Below, piece by piece: positions 51,952 through 60,721 of a stretch of 64,000 bases of DNA (position 1 is the first letter of the stretch; every line of letters starts with the position of its first letter). Source of the stretch: JAJFJD01 sp965228425 (GTDB lineage Bacteria > Pseudomonadota > Alphaproteobacteria > UBA8366); contig OZ245815.1 in assembly GCA_965228425.1 (NCBI GenBank), positions 2,170,001-2,234,000 of the forward strand, given 5' to 3'. The notes under the pieces are model-generated. The model was not told the DNA's origin and did not search any database. It worked only from the letters and a program-made list of their open reading frames with translations. A program made the position numbers and the translations under genes.

Positions 51952-52470
51952 ATGAAATTCGTTCGAGACCCGACCAGCGAAGCGTCCGCGACCAAGCGGC
52001 CGCCGAAGGCGCTGCCCGCCGACATCACGGGCAAGACGATCGCTCTGCTGGATATCTCCAAGGAGCGCAGCGATGAGTTCCTCGATCATCTCGAGGTCAA
52101 ATTCTCGGAAGCCGGATTTCCGGTGAAACGCTACCGCAAGCCGAGCAATTCCAAGAATGCGACCCCGGAATTGATCCAGGCGATCGTCCAGGAAGCGGAT
52201 ATCGTCGTCGAAAGCCTCGCCGATTGAGGCTCGTGCACGTCGTGCAGTCTGCATGACATGAATGCACTCGACAATTTAGGCGTTCCGGGATTGATGGTCG
52301 CGACGACGGAATTCAAGGTCGCGGCGAAGTCGCAGTCCAAGTCGTTAGGTTTCGAGCCGCATATCGTGTGGGTCGAACATCCGATCCAGAACCGGACGGC
52401 CGACGAGTTACGCGATATCGCCTATGACGCGTTCACGCCGATCATGGAGACGCTGCAAGACGGCGCTTGA
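51952..52470 (+). CDS. UGSC-family selenoprotein (in-frame TGA read as selenocysteine)
   Basis: Read through the TGA at 52225-52227, one frame runs from ATG 51952 (strong AAGGAGG ribosome site) to 52470, giving 172 residues with Sec92 in ESLADUGSCTSCSLHDMNAL. The U-G-S-C motif is the hallmark of a selenoprotein family reported from marine metagenomes. A stable hairpin with a G-starting loop lies directly after the TGA (52236-52260), as bacterial SECIS elements do. The protein is soluble and of unknown function; Sec with Cys95/Cys98 suggests redox chemistry. Without selenocysteine it would appear as two ORFs (51952-52227 and 52258-52470). It follows the thioredoxin-like fusion gene and needs selA/selB/selC/selD elsewhere in the genome. 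Confidence 0.87.
52225..52227 (+). other. Selenocysteine TGA codon (Sec92)
   Basis: This TGA sits between GCC GAT and GGC TCG TGC, in the middle of an otherwise open frame on both sides, and is followed by the SECIS-like hairpin. Confidence 0.85.
52236..52260 (+). promoter_or_regulatory. Bacterial SECIS-like hairpin
   Basis: The stem pairs 36-37 and 39-46 with 50-57 and 59-60 (last two digits of 522xx): CA, one C/A mismatch, then GTCGTGCA opposite TGCATGAC, capped by the 3-base loop GTC at 52247-52249. The loop starts with G and lies 20 bases after the TGA, matching the usual position and loop rule for SelB recognition. Confidence 0.75.
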
Positions 52471-52564
52471 TTGTCGGAACGGATTATTGAACTGACCAAA
52501 TTAGCGGACACCGTCTCGCTAGTTCTGGGGTAGTATCGCCGCTGTTTACGAGTGGGGTGTGTTA

Positions 52565-52586
52565 TCGGCCGGGTTGACCCGGCCGA
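52565..52586. other. Perfect hairpin upstream of the stomatin gene
   Basis: TCGGCCGGGT-TG-ACCCGGCCGA forms a 10-bp stem with a 2-base loop, 31 bp before the SPFH start. There is no T-run, so it may be an operator or RNA structure in the 5' leader rather than a terminator. Confidence 0.4.
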
Positions 52587-52616
52587 ACGGTTCAATTGAT
52601 CGGGGAAGGTCGCGAC

Positions 52617-53594
52617 ATGGCGTTTATGTTCGACGAATTGGCGATTTTCGTCATCGTCTTCTTGTTCCTTGTTGTTTTCGTCATCTTCATGGGCGTGAAG
52701 ACGGTGTCGCAGGGCGAGGAATTCACGGTCGAGCGGTTCGGCCGTTACACCAAGACGTTGAGTCCCGGGCTGAACCTGATCATCCCCTTCGTTGACCGTG
52801 TCGGTGCCAGGATGAACATGCGCGAACAGGTGCTCGACGTCCAAAGCCAGGAGGTCATCACCAAGGACAACGCCATGGTCACGGCCGACGGCGTTGTCTT
52901 CTTTCAGGTGATCGACGCGGCCAAGGCGGCCTATGAGGTGAACGACCTGGAGCGCGCGATCCTGAACCTGACCATGACCAATATCCGGACGGTGATGGGA
53001 TCGATGGACCTCGACATGGTTCTGTCCGAGCGCGATTCGATCAACGCGAACCTGCTGCGGGTCGTGGACGAGGCGACCAACCCGTGGGGCGTCAAGGTGA
53101 CGCGCATCGAGATCAAGGACATCGCGCCGCCGCTCGACCTGGTGGAAGCGATGGCCCGGCAGATGAAGGCGGAACGCGAGAAGCGCGCCAACATCCTTGA
53201 CGCGGAAGGCGAGCGGCAGGCCGATATCCTTCGCGCCGAGGGCCGGAAGCAGTCCGCGATCCTGGAGGCCGAAGGACGGAAAGAGGCCGCATTCCGCGAT
53301 GCCGAAGCCCGCGAGCGCGAGGCAGAAGCCGAGGGCAAGGCGACGGCCATGGTCTCCGAGGCGATCTCTAAGGGCAACGTGCAGGCGCTGAACTACTTCG
53401 TCGCCCAGAAATACGTGGATGCGCTGGGGCAGTTCGCGGACTCTCCGAACCAGAAGACCTTCTTCCTGCCGGTGGAGGCCACCGGCGTGATCGGCGCCAT
53501 CGGCGGTATCACGGAAATCGCCAAGGAAGCCTTCAAGCGGCCGGATGGTGAGCCCGGCGCCGCCCCTGCCAGCGGGCCATGGGACCGGACGTAG
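52617..53594 (+). CDS. SPFH/band-7 (stomatin-like) membrane protein
   Basis: The 325-residue protein has one N-terminal membrane helix (FVIVFLFLVVFVIFMGV), then the SPFH domain (VKTVSQGEEFTVERFGRYTKTLSPGLNLIIPFVDRVGARM; REQVLDVQSQEVITKDNAMVTADGVVFFQV) and a long charged coiled-coil with repeats of DAEGERQADILRAEGRKQS. Such proteins form membrane microdomain assemblies and often bind FtsH-like proteases. GAAGG precedes the ATG. The NfeD gene starts 4 bp after its stop. Confidence 0.93.
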   Translation: MAFMFDELAIFVIVFLFLVVFVIFMGVKTVSQGEEFTVERFGRYTKTLSPGLNLIIPFVDRVGARMNMREQVLDVQSQEVITKDNAMVTADGVVFFQVIDAAKAAYEVNDLERAILNLTMTNIRTVMGSMDLDMVLSERDSINANLLRVVDEATNPWGVKVTRIEIKDIAPPLDLVEAMARQMKAEREKRANILDAEGERQADILRAEGRKQSAILEAEGRKEAAFRDAEAREREAEAEGKATAMVSEAISKGNVQALNYFVAQKYVDALGQFADSPNQKTFFLPVEATGVIGAIGGITEIAKEAFKRPDGEPGAAPASGPWDRT

Positions 53595-53598
53595 CGCG

Positions 53599-54078
53599 AT
53601 GGATTCGGTTTTTCAGTTTTCCGAGGATATTCGGTTCTGGCATTGGTGGATCTTTGGGCTGCTGCTGCTGGGTCTCGAACTCATGGTTCCCGGCAGTTTC
53701 TTTCTGTGGATGGGGGTCGCGGCCGGCATAATCGGGCTGATATTGCTGGTTTATCCGGATTTCGCATGGCAGAGCCAAATCCTCACCTTTGCCATATTTT
53801 CGGTGGTTGCAGTGGTCGGATGGCGGTTCTGGTTGCGCAAGCATCCGATCGAGACCGAGGACGCCACCCTCAACGTGCGCGGCGCGCGATACCATGGCCG
53901 TGTCCTGACGTTGAGCGAACCGTTGGTCAACGGCGTCGGTAAGGTCAAGGTCGACGATAGCCTTTGGCGCGTGTCGACGGGCGACGCTACGTCCCTGCCG
54001 GAAGGTGCGCGAATCCGCGTGACCGGCGTCGATGGCGCGACGCTGGTCGTCGAGGAATTGCAGGAAGAGTCGGCGTAG
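53599..54078 (+). CDS. NfeD-like membrane protein
   Basis: The 159-residue protein has two or three hydrophobic helices (WWIFGLLLLGLELMVPGSFFLWMGVAAGIIGLILLVYP; LTFAIFSVVAVVGWRFWL) and a C-terminal OB-fold domain (ARYHGRVLTLSEPLVNGVGKVKVDDSLWRVSTGDATSLPEGARIRVTGVDGATLVVEEL). NfeD short forms act with stomatins in the same operon; the 4-bp gap here supports that. Confidence 0.92.
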   Translation: MDSVFQFSEDIRFWHWWIFGLLLLGLELMVPGSFFLWMGVAAGIIGLILLVYPDFAWQSQILTFAIFSVVAVVGWRFWLRKHPIETEDATLNVRGARYHGRVLTLSEPLVNGVGKVKVDDSLWRVSTGDATSLPEGARIRVTGVDGATLVVEELQEESA

Positions 54079-54115
54079 GCGTCCCTATTTTCTGAGCGCC
54101 GGCTCTTTGCCGGCG

Positions 54116-54934
54116 TTACGCCGTTTCCGTTCCGGTCGCGGGTCCGATAGCACGGCGGTAAAGATGCCATGAGGCATGGCCGAGAACCGGCAATATCACG
54201 AGCAACCCGACCAAGCCGGAAAGCAGCGACACGGCGATCAGCAACGCGATCGTGATGCACCACAAGATCATCGGAATTTTGTTCTGTAGGACGACTTTCA
54301 CGCTGGTGATCATCGCGGTGACGAAGTCGACCTCCCGATCGAACAGCATCGGATAGGATGTCACCGAGAAGGAAAAGACGGAAAAGGCGATGACGGCGCC
54401 GACGGCGTTCCCGATCAGCAGAAACAACAGACCCATGGGCGTGGTGAAGATCACCTCGAGAAGTTCCGGGGCGCTCAGGGCCGACATGCCGAGGAATCCG
54501 AAGAAGAGCAAGGCCGCGATATCCATCCAGATAAAAAGCGAAAAGCCGGCGACCAAGGCCATCCAACCGAGATCGCTGCTTGCTGCATCGCGCACGGATC
54601 CAAAAATCCGGCCCCATGACAGCGTCTCGTTCCGTTCGAGGCATCGGCTGATGGCGTAGAAAGCGGCGGCGATGAACGGGGCGATCAAGGCGAACCCCGC
54701 CGCCAACGGATAGACCAGATACGGCAGGTCGAATTGCACAAGCAGTAGAATAAGAATCCATCCGCCCGCGGTGTAGACCCCGCTGACAGCAAGAGCGTAG
54801 AGCGGGGCGTTTCGGAAGTCGCGCAGACCCGCGGCCAACACTTCAAGAATGTCGCTTTTCGTCAGAGGAAGGATGACCGGCGCAGCCGGCGCGGCGTCGC
54901 CGGCGGCAGGACCGGCATTTGCAGTCTCGTTCAT
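54116..54934 (-). CDS. DUF2189-family membrane protein
   Basis: The 272-residue protein has about six hydrophobic segments (e.g. LYALAVSGVYTAGGWILILLLVQFDLPYLVYPLAAGFALIAPFIAAAFYAISR and MILWCITIALLIAVSLLSGLVGLLVILPVLGHASWHLYRRA). The sequence pattern (early AGLRDFRNAPLYALAV, then GHASWHLYR) fits DUF2189, an uncharacterised family. The N-terminal 25 residues are Ala/Pro-rich. It is convergent with nfeD; a small GC-rich hairpin (about 54096-54116) sits in the gap but lacks a T-run. Confidence 0.82.
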   Translation of the reverse strand: MNETANAGPAAGDAAPAAPVILPLTKSDILEVLAAGLRDFRNAPLYALAVSGVYTAGGWILILLLVQFDLPYLVYPLAAGFALIAPFIAAAFYAISRCLERNETLSWGRIFGSVRDAASSDLGWMALVAGFSLFIWMDIAALLFFGFLGMSALSAPELLEVIFTTPMGLLFLLIGNAVGAVIAFSVFSFSVTSYPMLFDREVDFVTAMITSVKVVLQNKIPMILWCITIALLIAVSLLSGLVGLLVILPVLGHASWHLYRRAIGPATGTETA

Positions 54935-55143
54935 TTTTCCCTCCCGATCTTAGATACCCTCGACGTGTATCGGCTTTAATGCCGATTTATCCTAGGCCCG
55001 GCGTCGTTTGCGCAAAATTGGGCCACCTCTCAGCCTAGGGCGGAGAATGCAAGGCGTCCGTGATCTAGATCAGTTTGCGCGAATTTTCGACTCTGAGCCG
55101 TACGGCTTGGAAGGAAGCGCAAATGCGGGCGGATTCCGCCGCA

Positions 55144-55938
55144 CTACGCCAACGCGATGGAAACCGATCCCAGACCGGGAATCTCATGATCGATGCGGTC
55201 GCCTTGCGTGATCCAATGCGTCGGGATCACCGATCCCAGGGTCACGAATTCATTCGCATGCAGCGCCCGGCCGCGCTCGGCCAGCCGGTTGGCGAGCCAA
55301 GCCAAGGCTTCCAGCGGGTGCCCCATGATCAGGGAGCCTTTCCCGCGCCCCAGTTCGCTGCCGTTCAGGTTGACGGTCGCTTCCACGGCGGCGAGGTCGA
55401 GGTCGCGCCACGCCTCCACGGGATCGCCCAGGACCACGGCGGCGTTGAAGAAGTTGTCGGCCACCATCGTCGGCGTGTCGAGATCGCGGTAATCGCGATA
55501 TCGGGCATCCACCAGCTCGATCGAGATCATCACGGCGCCAACTGCATCGCGCACGCTGTCGCGGGTAAAGGGCGCACCGGCGGCGGGCAGGTCGCTTGTC
55601 ATGGATACCGCGATTTCGGTCTCGACGCCGGGTTCGACGAAATCCGCGTGGGACAGTGCTGCATGGCCGCGATGCACCGTCGTCCCGAACACCGCCCCGA
55701 ACGCCGGCTCGTGGATATTCATATATTCCTGCATCACTGGCGTGGTGCAGCCGATCTTATACCCGACAGGGTCGCCAAGGCCCTTCGCCGCGAGGATTTC
55801 GTTGCAGTTTTCCTGTACGGCGTAGGCATCGTGCAGGTCGGCGGGGCGGATGTCCGCCGCGAGCGTGTCCAGACGGGTCCGGTTCAGCCGGTTGTCGGCG
55901 ATGACCGACGCCGCGTGGTGGATCGCCTCAGGGCTCAT
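55144..55938 (-). CDS. 2-keto-4-pentenoate hydratase-like protein (second)
   Basis: The 264-residue member of the FAH/hydratase superfamily has ENCNEILAAKGLGDPVGYKIGCTTPVMQEYM, metal-site VEPGVETEIAVSM, and a C-terminal MGHPLEALAWLANRLAERGRALHANEFVTLGSV. It is a distant paralogue of 13501-14286. The SDR gene sits 17 bp upstream on the same strand, so they share an operon, consistent with a dehydrogenation/hydration route of an unsaturated keto acid. Confidence 0.84.
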   Translation of the reverse strand: MSPEAIHHAASVIADNRLNRTRLDTLAADIRPADLHDAYAVQENCNEILAAKGLGDPVGYKIGCTTPVMQEYMNIHEPAFGAVFGTTVHRGHAALSHADFVEPGVETEIAVSMTSDLPAAGAPFTRDSVRDAVGAVMISIELVDARYRDYRDLDTPTMVADNFFNAAVVLGDPVEAWRDLDLAAVEATVNLNGSELGRGKGSLIMGHPLEALAWLANRLAERGRALHANEFVTLGSVIPTHWITQGDRIDHEIPGLGSVSIALA

Positions 55939-55955
55939 ACGGGCCTCACGCTCGG

Positions 55956-56702
55956 TTAGAACTGATTGATCACGCCGCCGTTGATCTGCAGCATCTGGCC
56001 ATTGATGAAACCGCCTTGGTCCGAAACCAGCAGGTCGACCAACGCGCCGATGTCGTCGGCATTACCCAACCGGCCGACAGGGTTGGCTTCGAGCAATTTT
56101 TTGAATCGCGGTTCGGAGATGTCCTTGTCTTCGTCGGGGAAGGTGCCCGGCGAAATGATGTTGCAGGTGACGCCCTGACGGCCGAACTCCTTCGACAGCG
56201 ATTTAGTCAAACCCCACAGCGCATGCTTGGAGACGCTGACCGCCGCCTTGCCCGCATAGCCCTGCTGCGCGTTCATGCCGGTGAAGGTGATGATCCTGCC
56301 CCAGCCTTTCTCCAGCATGCCGGGGACGCAGGCGCGCGCGAGGTGGAAGGCGGAATAGAAGTTGATATCCATGATCCGGTTCCACTCATCCTCGGTCGTC
56401 TTGAGGAAGTCGCCGTCGGGCCGCACCGCCGCGTTGGCCACCAGCACGTCGACGCTGCCGAACTTGTCGATGGCGGATTTGGCCATGGCCTGAACCTTGT
56501 CGCGGTCGCCGACGTTGCACATCTCGATCATGGCTTCCGCGCCGAGGTCGCTGATCTTCGCCGCCACCTCTTCGCACGCCGCCCGGTCACTCGATCCGTT
56601 CAGGACGACATTGTACCCGGATGCCGCGAGATGGAGGGCAATGCCCCGGCCGATATTCTTGCCCGATCCCGTGATCAGCGCGGTTCGTTTTTCTTGAGCC
56701 AT
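55956..56702 (-). CDS. Short-chain dehydrogenase/reductase, atypical active site
   Basis: The 248-residue protein has the SDR cofactor motif TGSGKNIGRGIA, VANAAV (NAG-like) and a C-terminal GGFINGQMLQINGGVI. The catalytic Tyr is absent: the expected YxxxK reads V155-S-V-S-K159 (AAVSVSKHALWGL), and the usual Ser is Thr141 (IITFTGM). A Tyr at 149 (GYAGK) is not in the canonical position. It may be inactive or use another acid. It is co-directional with the hydratase downstream. Confidence 0.82.
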   Translation of the reverse strand: MAQEKRTALITGSGKNIGRGIALHLAASGYNVVLNGSSDRAACEEVAAKISDLGAEAMIEMCNVGDRDKVQAMAKSAIDKFGSVDVLVANAAVRPDGDFLKTTEDEWNRIMDINFYSAFHLARACVPGMLEKGWGRIITFTGMNAQQGYAGKAAVSVSKHALWGLTKSLSKEFGRQGVTCNIISPGTFPDEDKDISEPRFKKLLEANPVGRLGNADDIGALVDLLVSDQGGFINGQMLQINGGVINQF

Positions 56703-56885
56703 GTGAGTGTCCTTTGTGGAATGCGGTTTCTTGACGGATGACGCCGATACGCCTGCGGAACGCTCAGTTTAGCAGAAGCGGATGGGGGGACAGAAATGAC
56801 ATCCATGCAGGCACGGGTTTGCCGGGTTTTCGTTCCGGCCCCTATACTCCACGAGGTTTCCTCTTAACCTCCGCGAGCTCCCGCC

Positions 56886-58619
56886 ATGGCCGACGATATC
56901 GATCCGATCCGCCTCGAACTCATCAAAAATTCCTTGGTGATGATCTCCGACAACCTGATGGTATCGGTACTGCGGACATCGCGGTCTACCCTGGTCAAGG
57001 CGAACATGGATTTTTCCGCGTCGATCTGCGACGCGGCGGGCAACATGGTGGGGCAGGGACTGGCGCTGCCGGGTCATTTGGGGGCGACCATGCCGGCGCT
57101 CCGCGGCTGCCTCGACTATTTTCAGGACGATATCGAACCGGGCGACATCTTCGCCAACAACGATCCGTATGCGGGCGGCAGCCATCTCAACGACATCTTC
57201 ATGTTCAAGCCGGTTTTTCGCGACGGCCAATGCATCTGTTTCCTCGGGTTGATCCTGCATCACACCGACCTGGGCGGGCGCGTGGCCGGCGGGCAGGCGG
57301 CGGACAGCGACGAGATATTCCAGGAAGGCCTGCGCATCCCGCCGAGCAAGATCTATCAGGCGGGCAAGCCGAACGATACGCTGATGCGCATCATCGAGCA
57401 CAATACCCGCGTGCCGGACACGGTGTTGGGCGACGTGCGGGCGCAGATCGCCGCGCTCAACGCCGGTGCGGTCGAGATCGAGAAGCTGGTCGATCTTTAC
57501 GGCGTCGCGGAACTGAAGAAATACATGAACGAGCTTGTCGACTATACCGAGCGGCTCGTGCGCAGCTACATCCGCGACCTGCCCGACGGCGAGGCCGAAT
57601 TCACCGATTACAATGACGATGACGGCGTCGGCGGCGGACCGGTCACGCTGCATGTCAAGTTGACGGTGAAGGGCGATGAAATCGTCGCGGATTTCACCGG
57701 TACGTCGCCGCAGATGGGCGGCGCGTTGCACACCAATTACTGGTTCACCGCATCGCTGACCTATGCCGCCTTGCGCGCCGTCATGCCGCCGGATACGCCG
57801 AACAACGCGGGTTTCTACCGACCGATCACCGTGATCGCCCCGGAAGGCAGTTGGGTCAATCCGCGCTTCCCGGCGGCGCTCGGCGCGCGCGGGCAGGGCG
57901 GGTATCGCATCCGCACGTTGGTGTCGGGCGCGATCGCCAAGCTGATGCCGGGCCGCATGCCGGCCTGTCCGGGCGGCAACGAGTTCGGCCTGTCGGTCAC
58001 CGGCCTGACGCCGGAACGGCGGCGTTTCCTGCATGTGGAATTCCACAACGTGACGGGTCGCGGCGGCGGCCCGGACGCGGACGGGCAGGACGGCGGTCCC
58101 TACTGGCTGGGCAACCTCTCCAATACCCCGGTCGAGGTGATCGAGGCGGAGAACCCGCTGCTGATCGAGGAATACGGTTTTCTGCCGGACACCGGCGGGC
58201 CCGGCAAGTATCGCGGCGGTCTCGGCGTCGTGCGGCAGTATCGCTTGTTGAACGAGACGGCGATCGTGCAGCAACGCGCGGACCGGCATATCTATCCGTG
58301 CTGGGGCTTGTTCGGCGGCAAGCCGGGGGCGCTTTCCAAGTCCTATTTCGAGAAGGACGGCGTGCGCGAAGAATCCCCGGCGAAATTCGTCCGGACGATG
58401 GTGAAGGATGAGATCTTCCGGTCGGAAATGGCTGGTTCCGGTGGATACGGTGAACCGTTTGAGCGTGACCCGGACGCGGTGGCCGAAGACGTGCGCCAGG
58501 ACAAGATGACGCTCGCGCATGCGGAAGAAGAATACGGTGTCATCATCGACCCCGGCACGTTTGCGGTCGACCGGGATCGAACCGCCGAACGGCGCGCGGC
58601 AGGCGGCGTAGCGCAATGA
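56886..58619 (+). CDS. hyuB: Hydantoinase B/oxoprolinase-family subunit
   Basis: The 577-residue protein is the beta-type subunit of ATP-dependent hydantoinase/5-oxoprolinase/acetone-carboxylase-like complexes, with DDIDPIRLELIKNSLVMISDNLMVSVLRTSRSTLVKANMDFSASICD, GDIFANNDPYAGGSHLNDIFMFKPVF and LHHTDLGGRVAGG. It opens cyclic amides (or carboxylates) using ATP together with HyuA, whose gene overlaps its 3' end by 4 bp (ATGA), so they are translationally coupled. The minus-strand SDR is divergent 183 bp upstream. Confidence 0.9.
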   Translation: MADDIDPIRLELIKNSLVMISDNLMVSVLRTSRSTLVKANMDFSASICDAAGNMVGQGLALPGHLGATMPALRGCLDYFQDDIEPGDIFANNDPYAGGSHLNDIFMFKPVFRDGQCICFLGLILHHTDLGGRVAGGQAADSDEIFQEGLRIPPSKIYQAGKPNDTLMRIIEHNTRVPDTVLGDVRAQIAALNAGAVEIEKLVDLYGVAELKKYMNELVDYTERLVRSYIRDLPDGEAEFTDYNDDDGVGGGPVTLHVKLTVKGDEIVADFTGTSPQMGGALHTNYWFTASLTYAALRAVMPPDTPNNAGFYRPITVIAPEGSWVNPRFPAALGARGQGGYRIRTLVSGAIAKLMPGRMPACPGGNEFGLSVTGLTPERRRFLHVEFHNVTGRGGGPDADGQDGGPYWLGNLSNTPVEVIEAENPLLIEEYGFLPDTGGPGKYRGGLGVVRQYRLLNETAIVQQRADRHIYPCWGLFGGKPGALSKSYFEKDGVREESPAKFVRTMVKDEIFRSEMAGSGGYGEPFERDPDAVAEDVRQDKMTLAHAEEEYGVIIDPGTFAVDRDRTAERRAAGGVAQ

Positions 58620-60706
58620 CCCGGTATCGTCTCGGTATCGATATCGGCGGCACCTTCACCGATATCGTCCTGCTCGGCGAGGACGGGGTGGTCCACACCA
58701 AGAAAATCCTCTCGACGCCGGACGACTACAGCCTTGCCATCGAGGACGGCACGCGGGCGCTCCTGGCGGAAACCGGCATTGCGGCCGACGCAATCGCCGA
58801 GGTGTCGCACGGTACGACGGTGGCCACCAACGCCATCATCGAGCGAAAAGGCGTGCGCGTCGCGCTGGTGACCACGCAAGGGTTTCGCGACATCCTGGAG
58901 ATCGCCCGCTATCGCGCGCCGCAGCTCTATGACGTGTATTTCCGCAAACCCGAGCCGCTTGTTGAGCGCCGGCTGCGGTTTCAGGTGCCGGAGCGGATGA
59001 CCGCCGGCGGCGAGGTCGTCACTCCGCTGGATGCGGCCGCCGTGCACGCCGTGGCCGACACATGCGTCGCCGAGGGCGTCGATGCCGTTGCCATCTGTTT
59101 CATCAACGCCTATGCGAACGGCGCGCACGAGGAAGAGGCGGCGGCGCTGTTCCGCGCGCGCCATCCCGACCTGCCGGTCACCGTGTCGAGCGAACTGGTG
59201 CCGCAGATCCAGGAATACGAACGGACCAGCACGACCGTCGTGAACGCGTATATCCGTCCCGTGATCGAACGATACGCGCAAAGGCTGGAGGAACGGCTCA
59301 GGTCGATCGGTATTTCGGTGCCGCTGAACATCATGCAGTCCAACGGCGGCGTCCTGCCGGGGGAATTGGCGGCGCGCAAACCGATCTTCATCATCGAATC
59401 CGGACCGGCGGCGGGCGTGGTCGGCGCGCAACGGCTCGGCGACCGGCTCGGCCTCGGCGACACGATCGTTTTCGACATGGGTGGCACCACCGCGAAGGCG
59501 TCGATCATCGTCGACGGCGAGTACGGAACGGCCCCGGAAACCGAAGTCGGCGGCGGCGCGGCGCTCGGGCATCGCATGATCCGGGGCGGCGGTTACGTGG
59601 TCCAGGCGCCGACCATCGACATCGCCGAAGTGGGCGCGGGCGGCGGCAGCATCGCGTGGGTCGACGCCGGCGGCGGTATCCAGGTCGGCCCGCACAGCGC
59701 GGGCGCGGCGCCGGGTCCGGTCTGCTATGGCCAGGGCGGAACGGAGCCGACGGTCACCGACGCCAATCTGCTATTGGGGTATCTGAATCCGGATGTACTG
59801 GTCGGCGGCGATTTGGCGCTCGACCGCGACGGGGCGGAGCGCGCGGTCACCGAAATTGGCGAGAGCCTCGGGCAGTCCGCGACCGATACCGCTTACGGCA
59901 TCCACCTCATCGCGAACGCACGGATGATGCGGGCGCTCAGCGCGGTATCCTCCGAACGTGGCCTCGATCCGGCGGGTTTCGGTGCGGTCGCCTTCGGCGG
60001 GAACGGCGGCGTGCATGTCTGCGGCTTGGCGGATTCACTCGGTTTGCCGGAAGTCGTCGTGCCGCCGGCGGCGGGATTGTTCAGCGCGCTGGGGCTGATC
60101 TTCGCGGACGTGGAACACCAGTGTATCCGTGCGTATTACCAGCCGATCGATTCCGTGGACTTGGACGCCCTGAACGGAACCTTCGAAGCCCTGCGCGCCG
60201 AGGCGACCGATCTATTGACCGCGGATGGCTATCCGGAAGACCGCCGAACTCTGACCTGTTCCGCGGAGGCGAAGTATATCGGGCAGAATGCCGCACTCGT
60301 CGTGCCGATCGATCGCTTGCCGATTACGGATAGCGATCTGGACTCACTGTGTGAGGCTTTCTCCGTGGCGCATGACAACACCTTCGGATACCGGTCCGAC
60401 GAGGAGCGCCTGCAATTCGTTTCGCTCAAAGTGGTCGGGCGCGGGGTGCCGGATGCGCCGCGGTTGCCGGATGCGGTGCGGGTCGGCAGCGACCATGCCG
60501 CGTCTATGGCGCACCGGCGGGCGTATTTTGGACCGGAGCACGGATGGATCGAAACACCGGTGCTCCGCCGCGTCGATTTGGACGATACGCCGAGGCCGGG
60601 TCCTTTGATCGTCGAGGAATACGATACGACCACGGTCGTACGGCCCGGGTGGGCCGCGTCCCGCGATAGCTGGAACAACATTCGGTTGGTCAGTTCGGAA
60701 GGCTAA
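58616..60706 (+). CDS. hyuA: Hydantoinase A/oxoprolinase-family subunit
   Basis: The 696-residue alpha-type subunit has an actin-like N-terminus LGIDIGGTFTDIVLLGEDG, HGTTVATNAIIERKGVRVALVTTQGFRDILEIARYRAPQLYD, FDMGGTTAKASII and SAGAAPGPVCYGQGGTEPTVTDANLLLGYL, all typical. It pairs with HyuB to form the ATP-dependent hydrolase; substrate (hydantoin, 5-oxoproline or another lactam) cannot be told from sequence. The 4-bp start/stop overlap with hyuB supports coupled expression. Confidence 0.93.
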   Translation: MTRYRLGIDIGGTFTDIVLLGEDGVVHTKKILSTPDDYSLAIEDGTRALLAETGIAADAIAEVSHGTTVATNAIIERKGVRVALVTTQGFRDILEIARYRAPQLYDVYFRKPEPLVERRLRFQVPERMTAGGEVVTPLDAAAVHAVADTCVAEGVDAVAICFINAYANGAHEEEAAALFRARHPDLPVTVSSELVPQIQEYERTSTTVVNAYIRPVIERYAQRLEERLRSIGISVPLNIMQSNGGVLPGELAARKPIFIIESGPAAGVVGAQRLGDRLGLGDTIVFDMGGTTAKASIIVDGEYGTAPETEVGGGAALGHRMIRGGGYVVQAPTIDIAEVGAGGGSIAWVDAGGGIQVGPHSAGAAPGPVCYGQGGTEPTVTDANLLLGYLNPDVLVGGDLALDRDGAERAVTEIGESLGQSATDTAYGIHLIANARMMRALSAVSSERGLDPAGFGAVAFGGNGGVHVCGLADSLGLPEVVVPPAAGLFSALGLIFADVEHQCIRAYYQPIDSVDLDALNGTFEALRAEATDLLTADGYPEDRRTLTCSAEAKYIGQNAALVVPIDRLPITDSDLDSLCEAFSVAHDNTFGYRSDEERLQFVSLKVVGRGVPDAPRLPDAVRVGSDHAASMAHRRAYFGPEHGWIETPVLRRVDLDDTPRPGPLIVEEYDTTTVVRPGWAASRDSWNNIRLVSSEG

Positions 60707-60721
60707 TCCGCCGCGGTCCGC

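Noticed and set aside
51952..52470. Two separate genes, or a pseudogene broken by a stop
   Set aside because: The same frame continues with normal codons and a UGSC motif on either side of the TGA, and a SECIS-like hairpin follows; selenocysteine explains this better.
54096..54116. Short GC hairpin between nfeD and DUF2189 as a terminator
   Set aside because: Seven-base stem with no T-run on either side.
56769..58616. A 615-codon minus-strand frame opposite hyuB
   Set aside because: Antisense shadow in GC-rich DNA; hyuB has clear family motifs.
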